The notes: generated from the letters alone by a model not told the origin. Positions 42,505 through 51,968 are shown, counted from the first letter of the stretch. The stretch is 64,000 bases of DNA from Alkaliphilus peptidifermentans DSM 18978 (GCF_900101495.1 NZ_FMUS01000019.1:1-64000); one strand, 5' to 3'. Numbers and translations are program-made.

Positions 42505-44733
42505 TCACTGCAGTCTATGAAGATCGAAAAATCGCTTTAACCTAAAGGATAATCCTGAATATCGTTCTATTATTCTATTGTTTTGCACCATTTCCTGTAA
42601 ATAACCTTCGTTCCCCACCAGTACGACTAAATTTCTGGCCCTAGTAACAGCAGTATATAATAGGTTTCTTGTTAATAGCATTGGAGGTCCCCATGTAATA
42701 GGCATAACCACTACAGAAAATTCACTGCCTTGGCTTTTATGAACAGTTACACAATATGCAAGTTCAAGTTCATCTAACTGGGAAAAATCATAAATTACAA
42801 GTCTATTATCATCAAATATTACAGTCATTTCCTGATCTTCCACATTTATTGAGTGAATGTATCCTATATCGCCGTTAAAGACACCCTCCCCCTTTTCCTC
42901 ATCTGACTCTGGTTTAATGTTTGTCCATTTTAATGTGTAATTGTTCTTTATCTGCATCACCTTATCTCCCACACGAAAACACTTATCTCGGTATTCCTTT
43001 TCTGCCTTCCATTTTCCTGGAGGATTTAGATTTGCCTGCAAAGCCTTATTTAAGTTAATTGTTCCAGTCTCTCCCTTTTTCATTGGGGTAAGCATTTGAA
43101 TATCCTTTAAGCTATCCAAATTATAATGCTTTGGCAATCTATCTTTAACAAGAGAAATAAGTGTATTTACCATGTCCTCCTTTTTATTCCTAATAAAGAA
43201 AAAATCTTTATCTTTTTCATTGGAAATAGGTAATATACCTCCATTGATTCTATGAGCATTAACTATAATCATACTTTCTTGGGCCTGTCTAAAGATCTCA
43301 TTTAATCGTACTACCTTTACAATATTACTATCTATAATATCCTTAAGTACATTACCAGCGCCTACAGAAGGGAGCTGATCCACATCCCCTACAAGAATGA
43401 CTCTAGTCCCCAATACTATTGCCTTTAAAAGGCTATTCATTAATAATATATCAATCATAGATGCTTCATCGATTATTACAACATCGGCCTCTAATGGATG
43501 CTCTTCATTTCTAATAAAGCTCATTTCTTGCGATTCGTCTGAAAATCCCATCTCCAATAATCTATGAATTGTTTTAGCTTCTCTCCCAGTTGCTTCACTT
43601 ACTCTTTTAGAAGCCCTTCCCGTTGGAGCAGCAAGCATAATCTTTTTTTCAAGCTTTTCAAATACCTTTATTATAGTATTAATTGTTGTCGTCTTTCCTG
43701 TACCAGGTCCACCTGTAATTACCATGATGCCATTTTCAACCGCCTGACAAATAGCTTCTTTTTGTTTATCAGCCAGCTCAATTCCATCCTTTTGAGTTAT
43801 ATCATTCAGCATTTCCTCTAGACTTATATTATTACCTTCAAGAGTTACCTGCGACAGCTCCACAAGTCGTTTGCAGGTATTGGTTTCAGCATAGTAGTAT
43901 GGCATAGAGTATGCTATTACATTCTCAGTATTGACTCTTTCTAAGTGAATTTTTTGCTCTAATGCAAGATTTGTTATAGCATCGTTGACTTGCTCTTCAG
44001 TGACATTTATTAATTCTTTAGTTCTATTAATTAACATATCCATTGGCGCATATGTATGTCCTTCTCCATTAAAGCTATTTAAAACGTATTTAGTTGCTGC
44101 CTGTATCCGATACATAGAATCCGTTGGAACTCCCATAGATTTTGCAATTTGATCAGCCATTTTAAAGCCTATACCATTAATATCATCAGCAAGCCTATAG
44201 GGATTTTCTTGAATAAGGCCTACAGACAGTTGTCCATATTTTTTATATATCTTAACTGCGTAGACTGGAGTAACTCCATATTGAGATAATAGAAATACAA
44301 TTTCCTTTAGCTCCCGCTGCTCTTGAAAGGCATTGGCAATGGACTCTGCTTTAGCTTCTCCAATTCCAGAAATCTCAATTAATCGATGAGGTGTTTGTTC
44401 CATTATTTCAAGGGTTTCCTCCCCAAATTTCTCAACAATCCTATTAGCCATCTTTTCACCAATACCCTTGATAATCCCTGAAGATAGGTAACTTATTATG
44501 CCATCTATAGAGGTGGGTTGAATAGATCGGTACTCCTTTAATTCAAATTGTCTACCATAGGAAGGATGCATAATCCACTTTCCTTTTACACAAACTTCTT
44601 CACCTTCTTTTATTGTTGGAAGTATACCAACGATTGTAGCATCTTCTTCTTCACAAGATAAAAAGGCAACTGTATATCCATTCGCTTCATTATAATATAT
44701 AATTTCAATTAGTTTACCTTGTAGCTCTGTCAA
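42505..44733 (-). CDS. recD2: ATP-dependent 5'-3' DNA helicase RecD2
   Basis: Superfamily 1B helicase with an N-terminal extension of tandem helix-hairpin-helix motifs (about 92-145: GIIKGIGEKMANRIVEKFG and LIEISGIGEAKAESI; GFKMADQIAKSMGV). The Walker A motif GGPGTGKTT is about 100 residues before VVIIDEASMIDILLM (Walker B), followed by RVILVGDVDQLPSVGAGNVLKDII and the C-terminal VTVHKSQGSEF and LLYTAVTRARNLVVLVG motifs. I prefer a TTG start at 44733 because GAGGAGGG lies 6 nt upstream; an ATG eight codons earlier lies before that site. About 742 residues. Not part of RecBCD, since recB and recC are not present. Confidence 0.95.
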   Translation of the reverse strand: MTELQGKLIEIIYYNEANGYTVAFLSCEEEDATIVGILPTIKEGEEVCVKGKWIMHPSYGRQFELKEYRSIQPTSIDGIISYLSSGIIKGIGEKMANRIVEKFGEETLEIMEQTPHRLIEISGIGEAKAESIANAFQEQRELKEIVFLLSQYGVTPVYAVKIYKKYGQLSVGLIQENPYRLADDINGIGFKMADQIAKSMGVPTDSMYRIQAATKYVLNSFNGEGHTYAPMDMLINRTKELINVTEEQVNDAITNLALEQKIHLERVNTENVIAYSMPYYYAETNTCKRLVELSQVTLEGNNISLEEMLNDITQKDGIELADKQKEAICQAVENGIMVITGGPGTGKTTTINTIIKVFEKLEKKIMLAAPTGRASKRVSEATGREAKTIHRLLEMGFSDESQEMSFIRNEEHPLEADVVIIDEASMIDILLMNSLLKAIVLGTRVILVGDVDQLPSVGAGNVLKDIIDSNIVKVVRLNEIFRQAQESMIIVNAHRINGGILPISNEKDKDFFFIRNKKEDMVNTLISLVKDRLPKHYNLDSLKDIQMLTPMKKGETGTINLNKALQANLNPPGKWKAEKEYRDKCFRVGDKVMQIKNNYTLKWTNIKPESDEEKGEGVFNGDIGYIHSINVEDQEMTVIFDDNRLVIYDFSQLDELELAYCVTVHKSQGSEFSVVVMPITWGPPMLLTRNLLYTAVTRARNLVVLVGNEGYLQEMVQNNRIIERYSGLSFRLKRFFDLHRLQ

Positions 44734-44790
44734 CCCATTCCCTCCTCTCTTTTCCATTTCATAAGTATTATTATAGCATAATGGAAGTGC

Positions 44791-44875
44791 AATTAATAAT
44801 TAGTAATGAATAATGAGTAATGGAAAAACAATTACATAGAAGCAATTAATAATTAAAAAGTAATGAGTAATTGCT
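44791..44875. repeat. Heptad-period AT-rich repeat
   Basis: Starting at 44791 the sequence runs in 7-mers: AATTAAT, AATTAGT, AATGAAT, AATGAGT, then AATGG. A weaker second tract (AATTAAT AATTAAA ... AATGAGT) follows at 44844. The same 7-mer family appears at 46681 and, inverted, at 58169. Confidence 0.7.
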
Positions 44876-44946
44876 AATACTAATTACATAATTTATGTTG
44901 GATGAAAAAATAAAATATAACCTTAGAAAGATTCTAATGCATGTAA

Positions 44947-44985
44947 ACAAAAGAGACTAACTGTTTATTCAGCTAGCCCCTTCTT
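44947..44985 (-). terminator. Terminator after metK
   Basis: GAGACTAACTG (44953-44963) pairs over 11 bp with CAGCTAGCCCC (44970-44980) using G-U pairs, around a 6-nt loop, then TTTTG on the minus strand. Confidence 0.7.
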
Positions 44986-45099
44986 TTAGTTATTGCTTAT
45001 TTGTTTTCCAGTCATTTCTTACAGAGCATGCGGACAGAGTCTTCCGCCCCTACAAGCTACTAATTGCCCGTATCTTACCTATCACTATTCACAGGTTTT

Positions 45100-46287
45100 C
45101 TACAGCCCTGCTTCTTTTCGTAGAATTTCAGCTTTATCAGTTTTTTCCCATGGAAGATCCACATCAGTACGTCCAAAGTGTCCATATGCAGCAATTTGTC
45201 TATAGATTGGTCTTCTTAAATCAAGATCCCTGATTATAGCTGCTGGTCTTAAATCAAAATGCTTTCTAACAAGCGATTCAATCAATTCTTGGCTAACTTT
45301 TTCTGTTCCAAAGGTTTCTACTAGAATAGAAACTGGCTCAGCTACACCAATAGCATAGGCTAATTCTATTTCACATTTGTCGGCTAATCCTGCAGCTACA
45401 ATATTTTTTGCAACATATCTTGCCGCATAGGCAGCTGATCGGTCTACCTTTGTTGGATCTTTACCAGAGAAGGCTCCTCCACCATGTCGTGCATAACCTC
45501 CGTAGGTATCAACTATTATTTTTCTTCCAGTCAATCCTGCATCTCCTTGAGGTCCGCCAATAACAAATCGTCCTGTAGGATTTATGTAGTACTTAGTATT
45601 TCCATCTAGTAGGTTACTAGGTACAATTTTATTAATTACATGCTCTTTAATGTCTTTTTCAATATCTTTTTGTTCCACTTCAGGACCATGCTGAGTTGAA
45701 ATTACAATAGTATCTATTCTAACTGGCTTGTCCCCGTCATACTCAACCGTTACTTGAGTTTTACCATCTGGTCTTAGATAGGAAAGGGTTCCATTTTTTC
45801 TAACATCTGCTAAGCGTTTAGCTAATTTATGAGCTAAGGATATAGGTAGTGGCATTAATTCTGGCGTTTCATTGCATGCAAAGCCAAACATAATCCCCTG
45901 GTCTCCTGCTCCAATGGCTTCTAATCCATCTGCCATTCCGCCTTGTTTTCTTTCTAACGCTTCATTTACTCCCATTGCAATATCAGGGGATTGCTCATCA
46001 ATTGCAGTTAAAACTGCACAAGTATCACTATCAAAACCATATTTAGCCCTTGTATAACCAATCTCTTCAATGGTTTTTCTAACCACCTTTGGAATATCAA
46101 CATAGCATTCGGTAGTAATTTCACCAGCCACTAAAACCAAACCCGTAGTAACACTTGTTTCGCATGCTACCCGTGCACTAGGGTCCTTTTCAAATATTGC
46201 ATCTAATACAGCATCAGAAATCTGGTCACAAATTTTATCTGGATGTCCTTCTGTCACTGATTCTGAAGTAAATAACCTTTTAGCCAT
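45100..46287 (-). CDS. metK: S-adenosylmethionine synthetase
   Basis: Makes S-adenosylmethionine from methionine and ATP; acts as a tetramer. 395 residues. [26 protein letters not shown] (ATP/metal site with His and Asp), [34 protein letters not shown] and [34 protein letters not shown] (P-loop-like phosphate site) are all canonical. GGAGGTTGAAAA precedes the ATG. It is regulated by the SAM-I riboswitch upstream and feeds SAM to methyltransferases including the one in the glycosylation operon. Confidence 0.98.
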   Translation of the reverse strand: MAKRLFTSESVTEGHPDKICDQISDAVLDAIFEKDPSARVACETSVTTGLVLVAGEITTECYVDIPKVVRKTIEEIGYTRAKYGFDSDTCAVLTAIDEQSPDIAMGVNEALERKQGGMADGLEAIGAGDQGIMFGFACNETPELMPLPISLAHKLAKRLADVRKNGTLSYLRPDGKTQVTVEYDGDKPVRIDTIVISTQHGPEVEQKDIEKDIKEHVINKIVPSNLLDGNTKYYINPTGRFVIGGPQGDAGLTGRKIIVDTYGGYARHGGGAFSGKDPTKVDRSAAYAARYVAKNIVAAGLADKCEIELAYAIGVAEPVSILVETFGTEKVSQELIESLVRKHFDLRPAAIIRDLDLRRPIYRQIAAYGHFGRTDVDLPWEKTDKAEILRKEAGL

Positions 46288-46425
46288 TTTTCAACCTCCT
46301 TAATTATTCTTTACTTTAGTAAGTTATTTATTCTCTATAAAAATAGAGTTTCTAATGTTTTGGTAGTAATATACCCACTTCAGTTAATAAAATTCAATAA
46401 TTAAAATTCCTCATCAAAGACATTA

Positions 46426-46578
46426 AAAAAACCTCTTCCCATAAGAAGAGGCATATGTTCGCATATGCTTACCTCATCTATCAGAATCTGGATTCTGTAG
46501 GAATTAGCACCATACAATATATGGTTGCCGGGTATCATCGGGCCTATCCCTCCACCGCTCTTGATAAGGCATCAAGAT
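46426..46578 (-). promoter_or_regulatory. SAM-I riboswitch upstream of metK
   Basis: On the minus strand the aptamer starts near 46570 (CTTATCAAGAG), then GGTGGAGGGATAGGCCCGATGA and ACCCGGCAACC, followed by the internal stem CCATATATTGTATGG and GGTGCTAATTCC: the SAM-I consensus. The end (CCTCTTC-TTATG-GGAAGAGG then T7) is the expression-platform terminator. High SAM stabilises the aptamer, the terminator forms and metK is switched off. Very high sequence agreement with the known class. Confidence 0.97.
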
Positions 46579-46616
46579 TTTTATTAACTTATTTTTATTA
46601 ACTTAAGTACTAAATT

Positions 46617-46645
46617 ATAATAACATCGAGTTTTTTATCTGTCAA
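46617..46645 (-). promoter_or_regulatory. Sigma-A promoter of metK
   Basis: On the minus strand TTGACA (46645-46640) and TATTAT (46622-46617) are separated by 17 bp. Transcription would start near 46610, 40 nt before the riboswitch aptamer. Confidence 0.75.
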
Positions 46646-46680
46646 CATTTATTTTACAAATATGAAACCTGCTGAAATTC

Positions 46681-46715
46681 AATGAGTAATTAATAATGAA
46701 TAATGAGTAATTAGA
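46681..46715. repeat. Heptad-period AT-rich repeat
   Basis: Five 7-mers in phase from 46681: AATGAGT, AATTAAT, AATGAAT, AATGAGT, AATTAGA. Same unit family as at 44791. Confidence 0.7.
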
Positions 46716-46810
46716 AATTACAGAAATAATAAAATACATTTAATAATAAGGTGAATATCAAATAGTGAGAGAATTACAAATTCTAGGACATTCTATAAGG
46801 TTTTTAGATT

Positions 46811-46859
46811 AACTCTTAACTCTTAATTCTTAATTCTTAATACTCAACTCTTAACTTGA
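46811..46859. repeat. Heptad-period AT-rich repeat
   Basis: Seven 7-mers in phase: AACTCTT, AACTCTT, AATTCTT, AATTCTT, AATACTC, AACTCTT, AACTTGA. It ends a few bases before the stop codon of the COG2426 gene. Confidence 0.75.
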
Positions 46860-46867
46860 TTGCCTCA

Positions 46868-47335
46868 TCATAACATTGTAACTACATAAGACAAGACAAA
46901 CATTATTGTTCCCGCAATACTTGTTCCTAATACTATAGCAGGAAAGGCATTTTTGAAGGGAATATTAAATAAGGTTGCTGCCAGGCAGCCTGTCCATACA
47001 CCTGTAGTTGGTAGTGGTATGGCAACAAAAATAATAAGTCCCAGCACACTATATTTTTTCACATTGTGGCTTTTTTTCAATGTTCTATTTATGGTATTAT
47101 CAACAAAGCTTCGAAAGAAACGACTTCTTCTTAAAGCTGAAAAGACTGGTTCAAGAAATAAAAGTAAAAATGGAACTGGCAATAAACTTCCTAGTATACC
47201 AAGCAAAGTTGCATGAGCAGGATGCATACCCATGGAGACTCCAATAGGTATAGCACCTCTCAACTCCATCAACGGCATTGCAGCTATTAGCAGTACCATG
47301 ACCTCTCTGGTTATTAAATCTATTATATTTTCCAT
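46868..47335 (-). CDS. COG2426 small-multidrug-export family membrane protein
   Basis: 155 residues, about four or five membrane helices. The sequence ALPLMELRGAIPIGVSMGMHPAHATLLGILGSLLPVPFLLLFL and VFVAIPLPTTGVWTGCLAATLFNIPFKNAFPAIVLGTSIAGTIMFVLSYV is characteristic of the COG2426 (Sm_multidrug_ex) family; the family name promises drug export but the transported substrate is not established. AGACATGGAAAATA start follows an AT-rich leader. Alone between metK and the Spo0E-like gene, convergent with no partner. Confidence 0.85.
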   Translation of the reverse strand: MENIIDLITREVMVLLIAAMPLMELRGAIPIGVSMGMHPAHATLLGILGSLLPVPFLLLFLEPVFSALRRSRFFRSFVDNTINRTLKKSHNVKKYSVLGLIIFVAIPLPTTGVWTGCLAATLFNIPFKNAFPAIVLGTSIAGTIMFVLSYVVTML

Positions 47336-47526
47336 GTCTCTGCCCCCTATAGATATATTATATAGCTTTTTTATAAAAATAGTATTATAATACTAAAAAT
47401 AGGAAATGTGTTGATTTTAGACACTTTATGATGTTTAATTATGCTAAATAGTGGTATAATTATATTACATAAAAACAGACAAGTTTTTTAAATGGTAATC
47501 AAAATTAAAAAATGGGGGTGTTATGT

Positions 47527-47706
47527 ATGAAAGAAATACAAAAAATTAAGGTTGAAATAGAAACCCTCAAGAGTCAACTTCGTAACTATTTAGAAAGAAA
47601 TGCCGATTTAGAAGAAGTCTTAGAACTAAATTATAAAATCGATAAATTAATAGTAAAGTTTTATCAAATGAAAAAAGTGGATAATACAAGCCCTCCATGT
47701 AACTGA
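47527..47706 (+). CDS. Spo0E-like aspartyl-phosphate phosphatase
   Basis: 59 residues from ATG 47527 (GGGGGTG 6 nt upstream; the frame upstream is inside that ribosome site). Two antiparallel helices: KIKVEIETLKSQLRNYLER then VLELNYKIDKLIVKFYQM. The second holds the Spo0E signature with the catalytic aspartate region (normally S-x-x-LD-x-x-I; here N-x-KID-x-LI). Spo0E family members remove phosphate from Spo0A~P and so restrain entry into sporulation. Substrate is assumed from the family. One-gene unit followed by a terminator. Confidence 0.88.
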   Translation: MKEIQKIKVEIETLKSQLRNYLERNADLEEVLELNYKIDKLIVKFYQMKKVDNTSPPCN

Positions 47707-47720
47707 TGGAGGGTTGTAAT
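47691..47720 (+). terminator. Terminator after the Spo0E-like gene
   Basis: CCCTCCAT (47691-47698) and ATGGAGGG (47706-47713) pair perfectly and are followed by TTGTAATTTT. The stop codon lies in the loop. It also faces the AEC transporter from the other side. Confidence 0.75.
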
Positions 47721-47723
47721 TTT

Positions 47724-48653
47724 CTATAAAAGCATAGTTAATAGTGGAATTGATATCATCGATAGCAGTGTTGTGTTAAAAACGGCCTTTGAAGCTAAAT
47801 GGGGCTCTACATCGAACATTGTTGCAAAAACCGCAGTATTGGCAGCAGCAGGCATTCCTGAAATCACAACTGGTATTCCAATTAGTAGTCCACTGGCACC
47901 AAAAAACTTAAGTAATGCAAAAGTAACTAAAGGTATTACGGCTAACCGTATAATTGAAATACTTAATAGTTTCTCTTCAATAAATATTTCTCTTAATGAA
48001 ATTTCTGCCAGCATTGCTCCAATAACCAACATAGATAGTGGTGTTGTTGTATTACCTAGTAAATCAAGGGTTCTAAATATTACATAGGGTAATTCAATAG
48101 AAAATAGAAATAATGAAAATCCTATAAATACCGATATTATTCCTGGATTAAATGCTAACCTTTTATAATTAAATTTTGCTTCTGTTACACCACTTCTACC
48201 CTGTGTCATGATAATAACTCCCACTGTCCACAGTAGAAAGTTAAATGGAATATTAAACAATGCACCATAAAAAACTCCTATCTCTCCATAGATGGCATCT
48301 AATACAGGGTATCCCATATAACCAACATTGGAAAAAACTAGTGTAAATTGAAAAATTCTTTTACGGTCTCCTTCTACCTTTAAGATACGGGGTGTTATGA
48401 TAGCAATAGCAATAGCTAACCCATGAACAATTATAGAAACTAAAATCATATGAATACTTCCCAGCATAACTTCCCTAGTAAAGGAGAACTGCATAGATTT
48501 AATAATGAGGGCAGGCAATGTAAATTGCAAAACTAAAACACTAATGCCTTTATTTATTTCATCACCTAGTAAATTCATTTTACGTGCAATAAAACCGGCT
48601 AGAATTAAAAGAAATAATATGCTGATTTCATTAAATACCGTTAATAGTGCCAT
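47724..48653 (-). CDS. AEC family transporter
   Basis: 309 residues with about ten membrane helices in two five-helix halves, each with a polar crossing in the middle. FNEISILFLLILAGFIARKMNLLGDEINKGISVLVLQFTLPALIIKSM and VFSNVGYMGYPVLDAIYGEIGVFYGALFNIPFNFLLWTVGV show the family (auxin efflux carrier; also malonate and other organic acid exporters). IGIPVVISGMPAAANTAVFATMFD near the end is a typical AEC motif. The substrate is unknown. It is a stand-alone gene; a terminator separates it from the small Spo0E gene. Confidence 0.92.
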   Translation of the reverse strand: MALLTVFNEISILFLLILAGFIARKMNLLGDEINKGISVLVLQFTLPALIIKSMQFSFTREVMLGSIHMILVSIIVHGLAIAIAIITPRILKVEGDRKRIFQFTLVFSNVGYMGYPVLDAIYGEIGVFYGALFNIPFNFLLWTVGVIIMTQGRSGVTEAKFNYKRLAFNPGIISVFIGFSLFLFSIELPYVIFRTLDLLGNTTTPLSMLVIGAMLAEISLREIFIEEKLLSISIIRLAVIPLVTFALLKFFGASGLLIGIPVVISGMPAAANTAVFATMFDVEPHLASKAVFNTTLLSMISIPLLTMLL

Positions 48654-48783
48654 ATAAACCCTCCACTTATTAGATATACTGCGATACCTGTTTAATCATA
48701 ACAAATTTGATCTTTACTTTCAACTAATCCCCCTAGGTATATTCATTATAAGGAACCCTTAAGACCCCCAAAAATAATTCCCA

Positions 48784-48822
48784 TAAAAAAAACTATAGAC
48801 CCTATTTAAATTTAAGGGCCTA
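48784..48822 (-). terminator. Terminator of the 30-codon small gene
   Basis: TAGACCCT (48796-48803) and AGGGCCTA (48815-48822) pair over 8 bp with one G-U, and the minus strand goes into T8 (48792-48785). Confidence 0.75.
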
Positions 48823-48854
48823 CAGAAGGAGGAGGGGGAAATATATAATTTATT

Positions 48855-48947
48855 TCAAAATTGAGGATCTTTCTCTTTTTCATCTTGAGTACTAGAATCA
48901 AGTATAAAATATAAAGTAGCTAAAAAGAAAATTAAAACAATTTTCAT
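48855..48947 (-). CDS. 30-residue small membrane peptide (unannotated type)
   Basis: A 30-codon gene on the minus strand: MKIVLIFFLATLYFILDSST then a charged tail ending DPQF. GGTGGTGATATT before the ATG is a good ribosome site, and a terminator follows 30 bp downstream. The first 16 residues form one membrane helix and the tail is acidic, giving an N-in or single-span peptide. I do not recognise it; a small regulatory or toxin-like membrane peptide is possible. AT-rich context lowers confidence, but the site, frame and terminator agree. Confidence 0.65.
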   Translation of the reverse strand: MKIVLIFFLATLYFILDSSTQDEKEKDPQF

Positions 48948-48959
48948 AATATCACCACC

Positions 48960-49170
48960 ACAAATATTTCCAATATCTAAATCCAGTTTATCACATTTAA
49001 TCCAAAATATCTGTATTGTAATATACTTTTAATATAAGTGAAAAATATGTAATATTTGATGTCCTTTTTTCCATATTTCCCCCTTTTTCTTGTCATTCTC
49101 CAAATTTTATATAGATTTCGACTATTAAGAAAATTATCTCATGATTAGTAAATTATGTAAACAGGTATAA
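48960..49170. other. AT-rich noncoding stretch
   Basis: Nothing recognisable beyond scattered A/T runs; it should hold the promoter of the small membrane peptide but no clear -35/-10 pair was found. Confidence 0.6.
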
Positions 49171-49209
49171 AGTACTAAAAAAAGCAGCTATGCTGCCTTT
49201 TTTAGTACT
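49171..49209 (-). terminator. Terminator after the GerMN lipoprotein gene
   Basis: AGTACTAAAAAA (49171-49182) and TTTTTTAGTACT (49198-49209) are perfect inverted arms with an inner GCAGC/GCTGC stem; strong hairpin with T-run. Confidence 0.88.
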
Positions 49210-49229
49210 TTATATATGAGTTTTATATA

Positions 49230-49787
49230 TTAGAAATTAAATTCATCTCTATTTAAAGGCTCTTCTATGAGGTAGTGACCCATTAGTGTTTCTCTTTTAC
49301 TTCCATCAACTAAAAACTGCACTGAATCTATTCCATCTATTTCTGTTAAAGACAAAACTACTTGTGTTAATATTGAAGATTCTTCTAATGAACCTCCAAA
49401 TAGATTCTCGCTAGATAGGTTTACATATGCAGTGCTTTCTGCTGTTTCAACACTTAAAACCTTAATATTGGCCAATGCAGTATAGAGTTCTTCTCCTTCA
49501 GTTGTCTTTTTTAGTTCCTCCATAACTACCTCTTCTATAGGTTTTTCACCAATTGTGACTTCCCTGTTAACTTCAATTATCTTCTCTAGCTCTTCGTTCC
49601 CCGTAATGACATATTCTTCATTCATGAAATACAAAGTAATTACAACTGTCTCTACATCGGGACTAGGGTCTACTACTTCATTTTCATTTCCATCATTATC
49701 CTCCGGCGCCTCTGTAACCTGCTTCCCACATGCAGCAAGAGTAAAGATCATCGTTATAGCTACTAATAAAATTATTATCCTTTTCAT
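49230..49787 (-). CDS. GerMN-domain lipoprotein
   Basis: 185 residues. Lipoprotein signal MKRIIILLVAITMIFTLAAC with the lipobox cysteine at 20, an acidic linker (TEAPEDNDGNENEVVDPSPDVE), then a GerMN domain (ITLYFMNEEYVITGNEELEKI ... VIVEELKK ... LYTALANIKVLSVETAESTAYVNLSSENLFGG ... VQFLVDGSKRETLMG). GerMN proteins such as GerM act in sporulation and germination, binding peptidoglycan or partners at the forespore membrane. It follows the two-component pair by 78 nt and may belong to the same regulon. Confidence 0.9.
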   Translation of the reverse strand: MKRIIILLVAITMIFTLAACGKQVTEAPEDNDGNENEVVDPSPDVETVVITLYFMNEEYVITGNEELEKIIEVNREVTIGEKPIEEVVMEELKKTTEGEELYTALANIKVLSVETAESTAYVNLSSENLFGGSLEESSILTQVVLSLTEIDGIDSVQFLVDGSKRETLMGHYLIEEPLNRDEFNF

Positions 49788-49865
49788 AATCTCGCTTCCT
49801 TTCTCTGGTTTATAATAACATTATATACAAGAAATCTTAAGACCTAATGAAGAGTTGTAAAGAAA

Positions 49866-51284
49866 CTATAAAGAAAGTTCTAAGGAACTTTTAGGAATAG
49901 TAATTATAAAGGTTGTCCCGCAGTTTTCTCGACTATTAACATCTATTTGCCACTGATGCAGCTTAATTATTCTATCAACAATTGATAGTCCTATTCCAGC
50001 TCCTCCTGTATCTCTAGAGCGGGATAAATCTGTACGATAAAATTTTTCAAATATAGCCTCTAGATCCTTCGCAACCATTCCAATACCATTATCCTCGATT
50101 GAAATTTGATATGAATCTTTGTTATCTTTTCCAATTATCCGAATATTATTGCTTTCTTTATTGATGTCACGATACTTTATAGCATTGTCAACTAAGTTTA
50201 TAAATATCTCTCTTATGCGTTCTTTATCACATAAAACTTTATACTTATCAATCATATTTATGTCTATATTGATATTAGCCTGATCTATAAGGGGCTTTAA
50301 TATTTTTAGCACCTCTTCAATTAAGGGCTTTATATTAGTAAACTCTAAGCTTAAGCCCTGCTCGTCTAGCTTCGATAGGGTTAGTAATGCTTTTATTAAA
50401 TCAGTTAGGCGATCTATTTCAGTATCCATATCCCTTAAATATTCCTTATAAATCGTCAAGCTATCTTCTCCATAAAGTAAAGAATCTATCAATGCCTTCA
50501 TAGATGCTAAAGGTGTTTTCAACTCATGGGAAACGTCTCCAATGAATTGTGTCCTTCCCCTATCAATTCTATATAACTCTTTGCTCATGTAATTGAAATT
50601 TTCCACCAGACGTCCAATTTCATCTTTTGTACTAATATCAACAGTTTCTCCTAAATTACCCTTCCCAATACGTTTTGCTGCGTGAGATAGGGTTATAATT
50701 GGTTTTGCAATATGATTACTGGCTATAATGGCGGCAATCATCCCTATTGAAGCGGCTACTATAGATAACCACAGTAGCTGTTTACGAAAATCCTCCACTT
50801 GCTTAAATTGCTCTTCAATTGCTGCTGAGATTAGAACAACTCCAACAGTAATTTTCTCACCCTCTAAGGTTATATTTATAGGTACACCTACTTGAATTAG
50901 CCTTTCATCAAGACTATAGTAGTTATATTTTTCTTTATTTTGTAGAGCACTTCTAATTTCTTCGTTATTAATGTTTCTACCTTCTAGAAGATTGAAGCTG
51001 TCAACCATCACATTCTTATTATGGTCTATAATTAATAAACGACCTCCAAATGGAGGTACATATTGCTTTACAATACGTTTTAATGCTACAAGGTCATTAA
51101 AATTATCTCTACTAAGGTTTGAAATAATATTTGCAGATTTAAGTATGTTCACTTCAACTTCATGAAAAACAGAATTTTCCATATTGCTTACTGATATATA
51201 ATTAATTAGTATTAATGGGATTAGTATCAGCAGAATATACATAAGTACTAATTTTTTACGTATTGTGAAGGTCACATTGATCAA
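49866..51284 (-). CDS. Sensor histidine kinase
   Basis: 472 residues. TM1 about 9-32, an extracellular sensor about 33-168, TM2 about 169-188, HAMP about 190-240, DHp with phospho-accepting His253 in GDVSHELKTPLA, then the ATPase domain with N box INLVDNAIKYRD, DNGIGM, FYRTDLSRSRDTGGAGIGLSIV and the G2 box. It phosphorylates the response regulator encoded just upstream, which its start codon overlaps by 4 nt. The signal sensed is unknown, but PhoR-like architecture and nearby cell-envelope genes suggest envelope or phosphate-type signals. Confidence 0.94.
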   Translation of the reverse strand: MINVTFTIRKKLVLMYILLILIPLILINYISVSNMENSVFHEVEVNILKSANIISNLSRDNFNDLVALKRIVKQYVPPFGGRLLIIDHNKNVMVDSFNLLEGRNINNEEIRSALQNKEKYNYYSLDERLIQVGVPINITLEGEKITVGVVLISAAIEEQFKQVEDFRKQLLWLSIVAASIGMIAAIIASNHIAKPIITLSHAAKRIGKGNLGETVDISTKDEIGRLVENFNYMSKELYRIDRGRTQFIGDVSHELKTPLASMKALIDSLLYGEDSLTIYKEYLRDMDTEIDRLTDLIKALLTLSKLDEQGLSLEFTNIKPLIEEVLKILKPLIDQANINIDINMIDKYKVLCDKERIREIFINLVDNAIKYRDINKESNNIRIIGKDNKDSYQISIEDNGIGMVAKDLEAIFEKFYRTDLSRSRDTGGAGIGLSIVDRIIKLHQWQIDVNSRENCGTTFIITIPKSSLELSL

Positions 51285-51955
51285 TCCCTTCTAAAAAAAT
51301 ATCCTACACCCCATTTTGTCTGTATCATCGCTGATTTCTGCTGATTGTCCTTTAATTTTTCCCTCAAATTTTTTATATGCACATCTATGGTTCGTGTATC
51401 AAAGCATGGCTCTTTCCATATTAGTTGAAAAATTTGCTCTCTAGAATAAACTCGTCCTCTATTATGGATTAGAAGCGCAAGAATATCAAATTCCTTTGGC
51501 GTCAAGTCAATTTCTTTTCCCTTCAATTTAACCTGCCGTAAATTAAGGTTTAACTCTAAATCCATTACTGTATAGATGGCTTCTTTTTGAGTTTGCTTTT
51601 CTAATCTACGACCGATGGCACGTATTCTAGCTAGTAATTCCCTAGTATTAAATGGCTTTGTCATGTAATCATCAGCACCCAGCTCCAACCCTAAAACTTT
51701 GTCTATTTCAGAGTCCTTTGCTGTTAACATAATTATTGGAACATCAGATTTTTCTCTAATCATTTTACACAGAGTAATTCCATCTATTTCAGGAAGCATT
51801 AAATCTAGTATAACAAAATCAAAGGGTGTACTACTAAAGACATTAAAGGCTTCATTTCCGTCATAGGCAGCTGTAACGTTAAAGCCCTCCTGTTCTAGGC
51901 TCTTCTTTAGTCCTTTTACCAGTAGTCGTTCATCGTCCACAAGCAAAATATTCAT
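51281..51955 (-). CDS. OmpR-family response regulator
   Basis: 224 residues. Receiver domain with Asp7-Asp8 acidic pocket, phospho-acceptor Asp51 (VILDLMLPEI), Thr/Lys switch (LTAKDSEIDKVLGLELGADDYMTKPF) and a C-terminal winged helix (LTPKEFDILALLIHNRGRVYSREQIFQLIWKEPCFDTRTIDVHIKNLREKL). Start at ATG 51955: GGGGTG is 6 nt upstream, and a GTG three codons earlier is inside that site. Cotranscribed with the kinase by a 4-nt overlap; the promoter lies just before the phosphohexomutase stop. Confidence 0.95.
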   Translation of the reverse strand: MNILLVDDERLLVKGLKKSLEQEGFNVTAAYDGNEAFNVFSSTPFDFVILDLMLPEIDGITLCKMIREKSDVPIIMLTAKDSEIDKVLGLELGADDYMTKPFNTRELLARIRAIGRRLEKQTQKEAIYTVMDLELNLNLRQVKLKGKEIDLTPKEFDILALLIHNRGRVYSREQIFQLIWKEPCFDTRTIDVHIKNLREKLKDNQQKSAMIQTKWGVGYFFRRD

Positions 51956-51968
51956 TTCATTCACCCCT

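Larger units (their letters stand above)
44758..45099. other. Noncoding gap between metK and recD2
   Basis: It holds heptad repeats at 44791-44875, the metK terminator at 44947-44985 and otherwise plain AT-rich sequence. No ORF with a ribosome site is visible. Confidence 0.7.
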
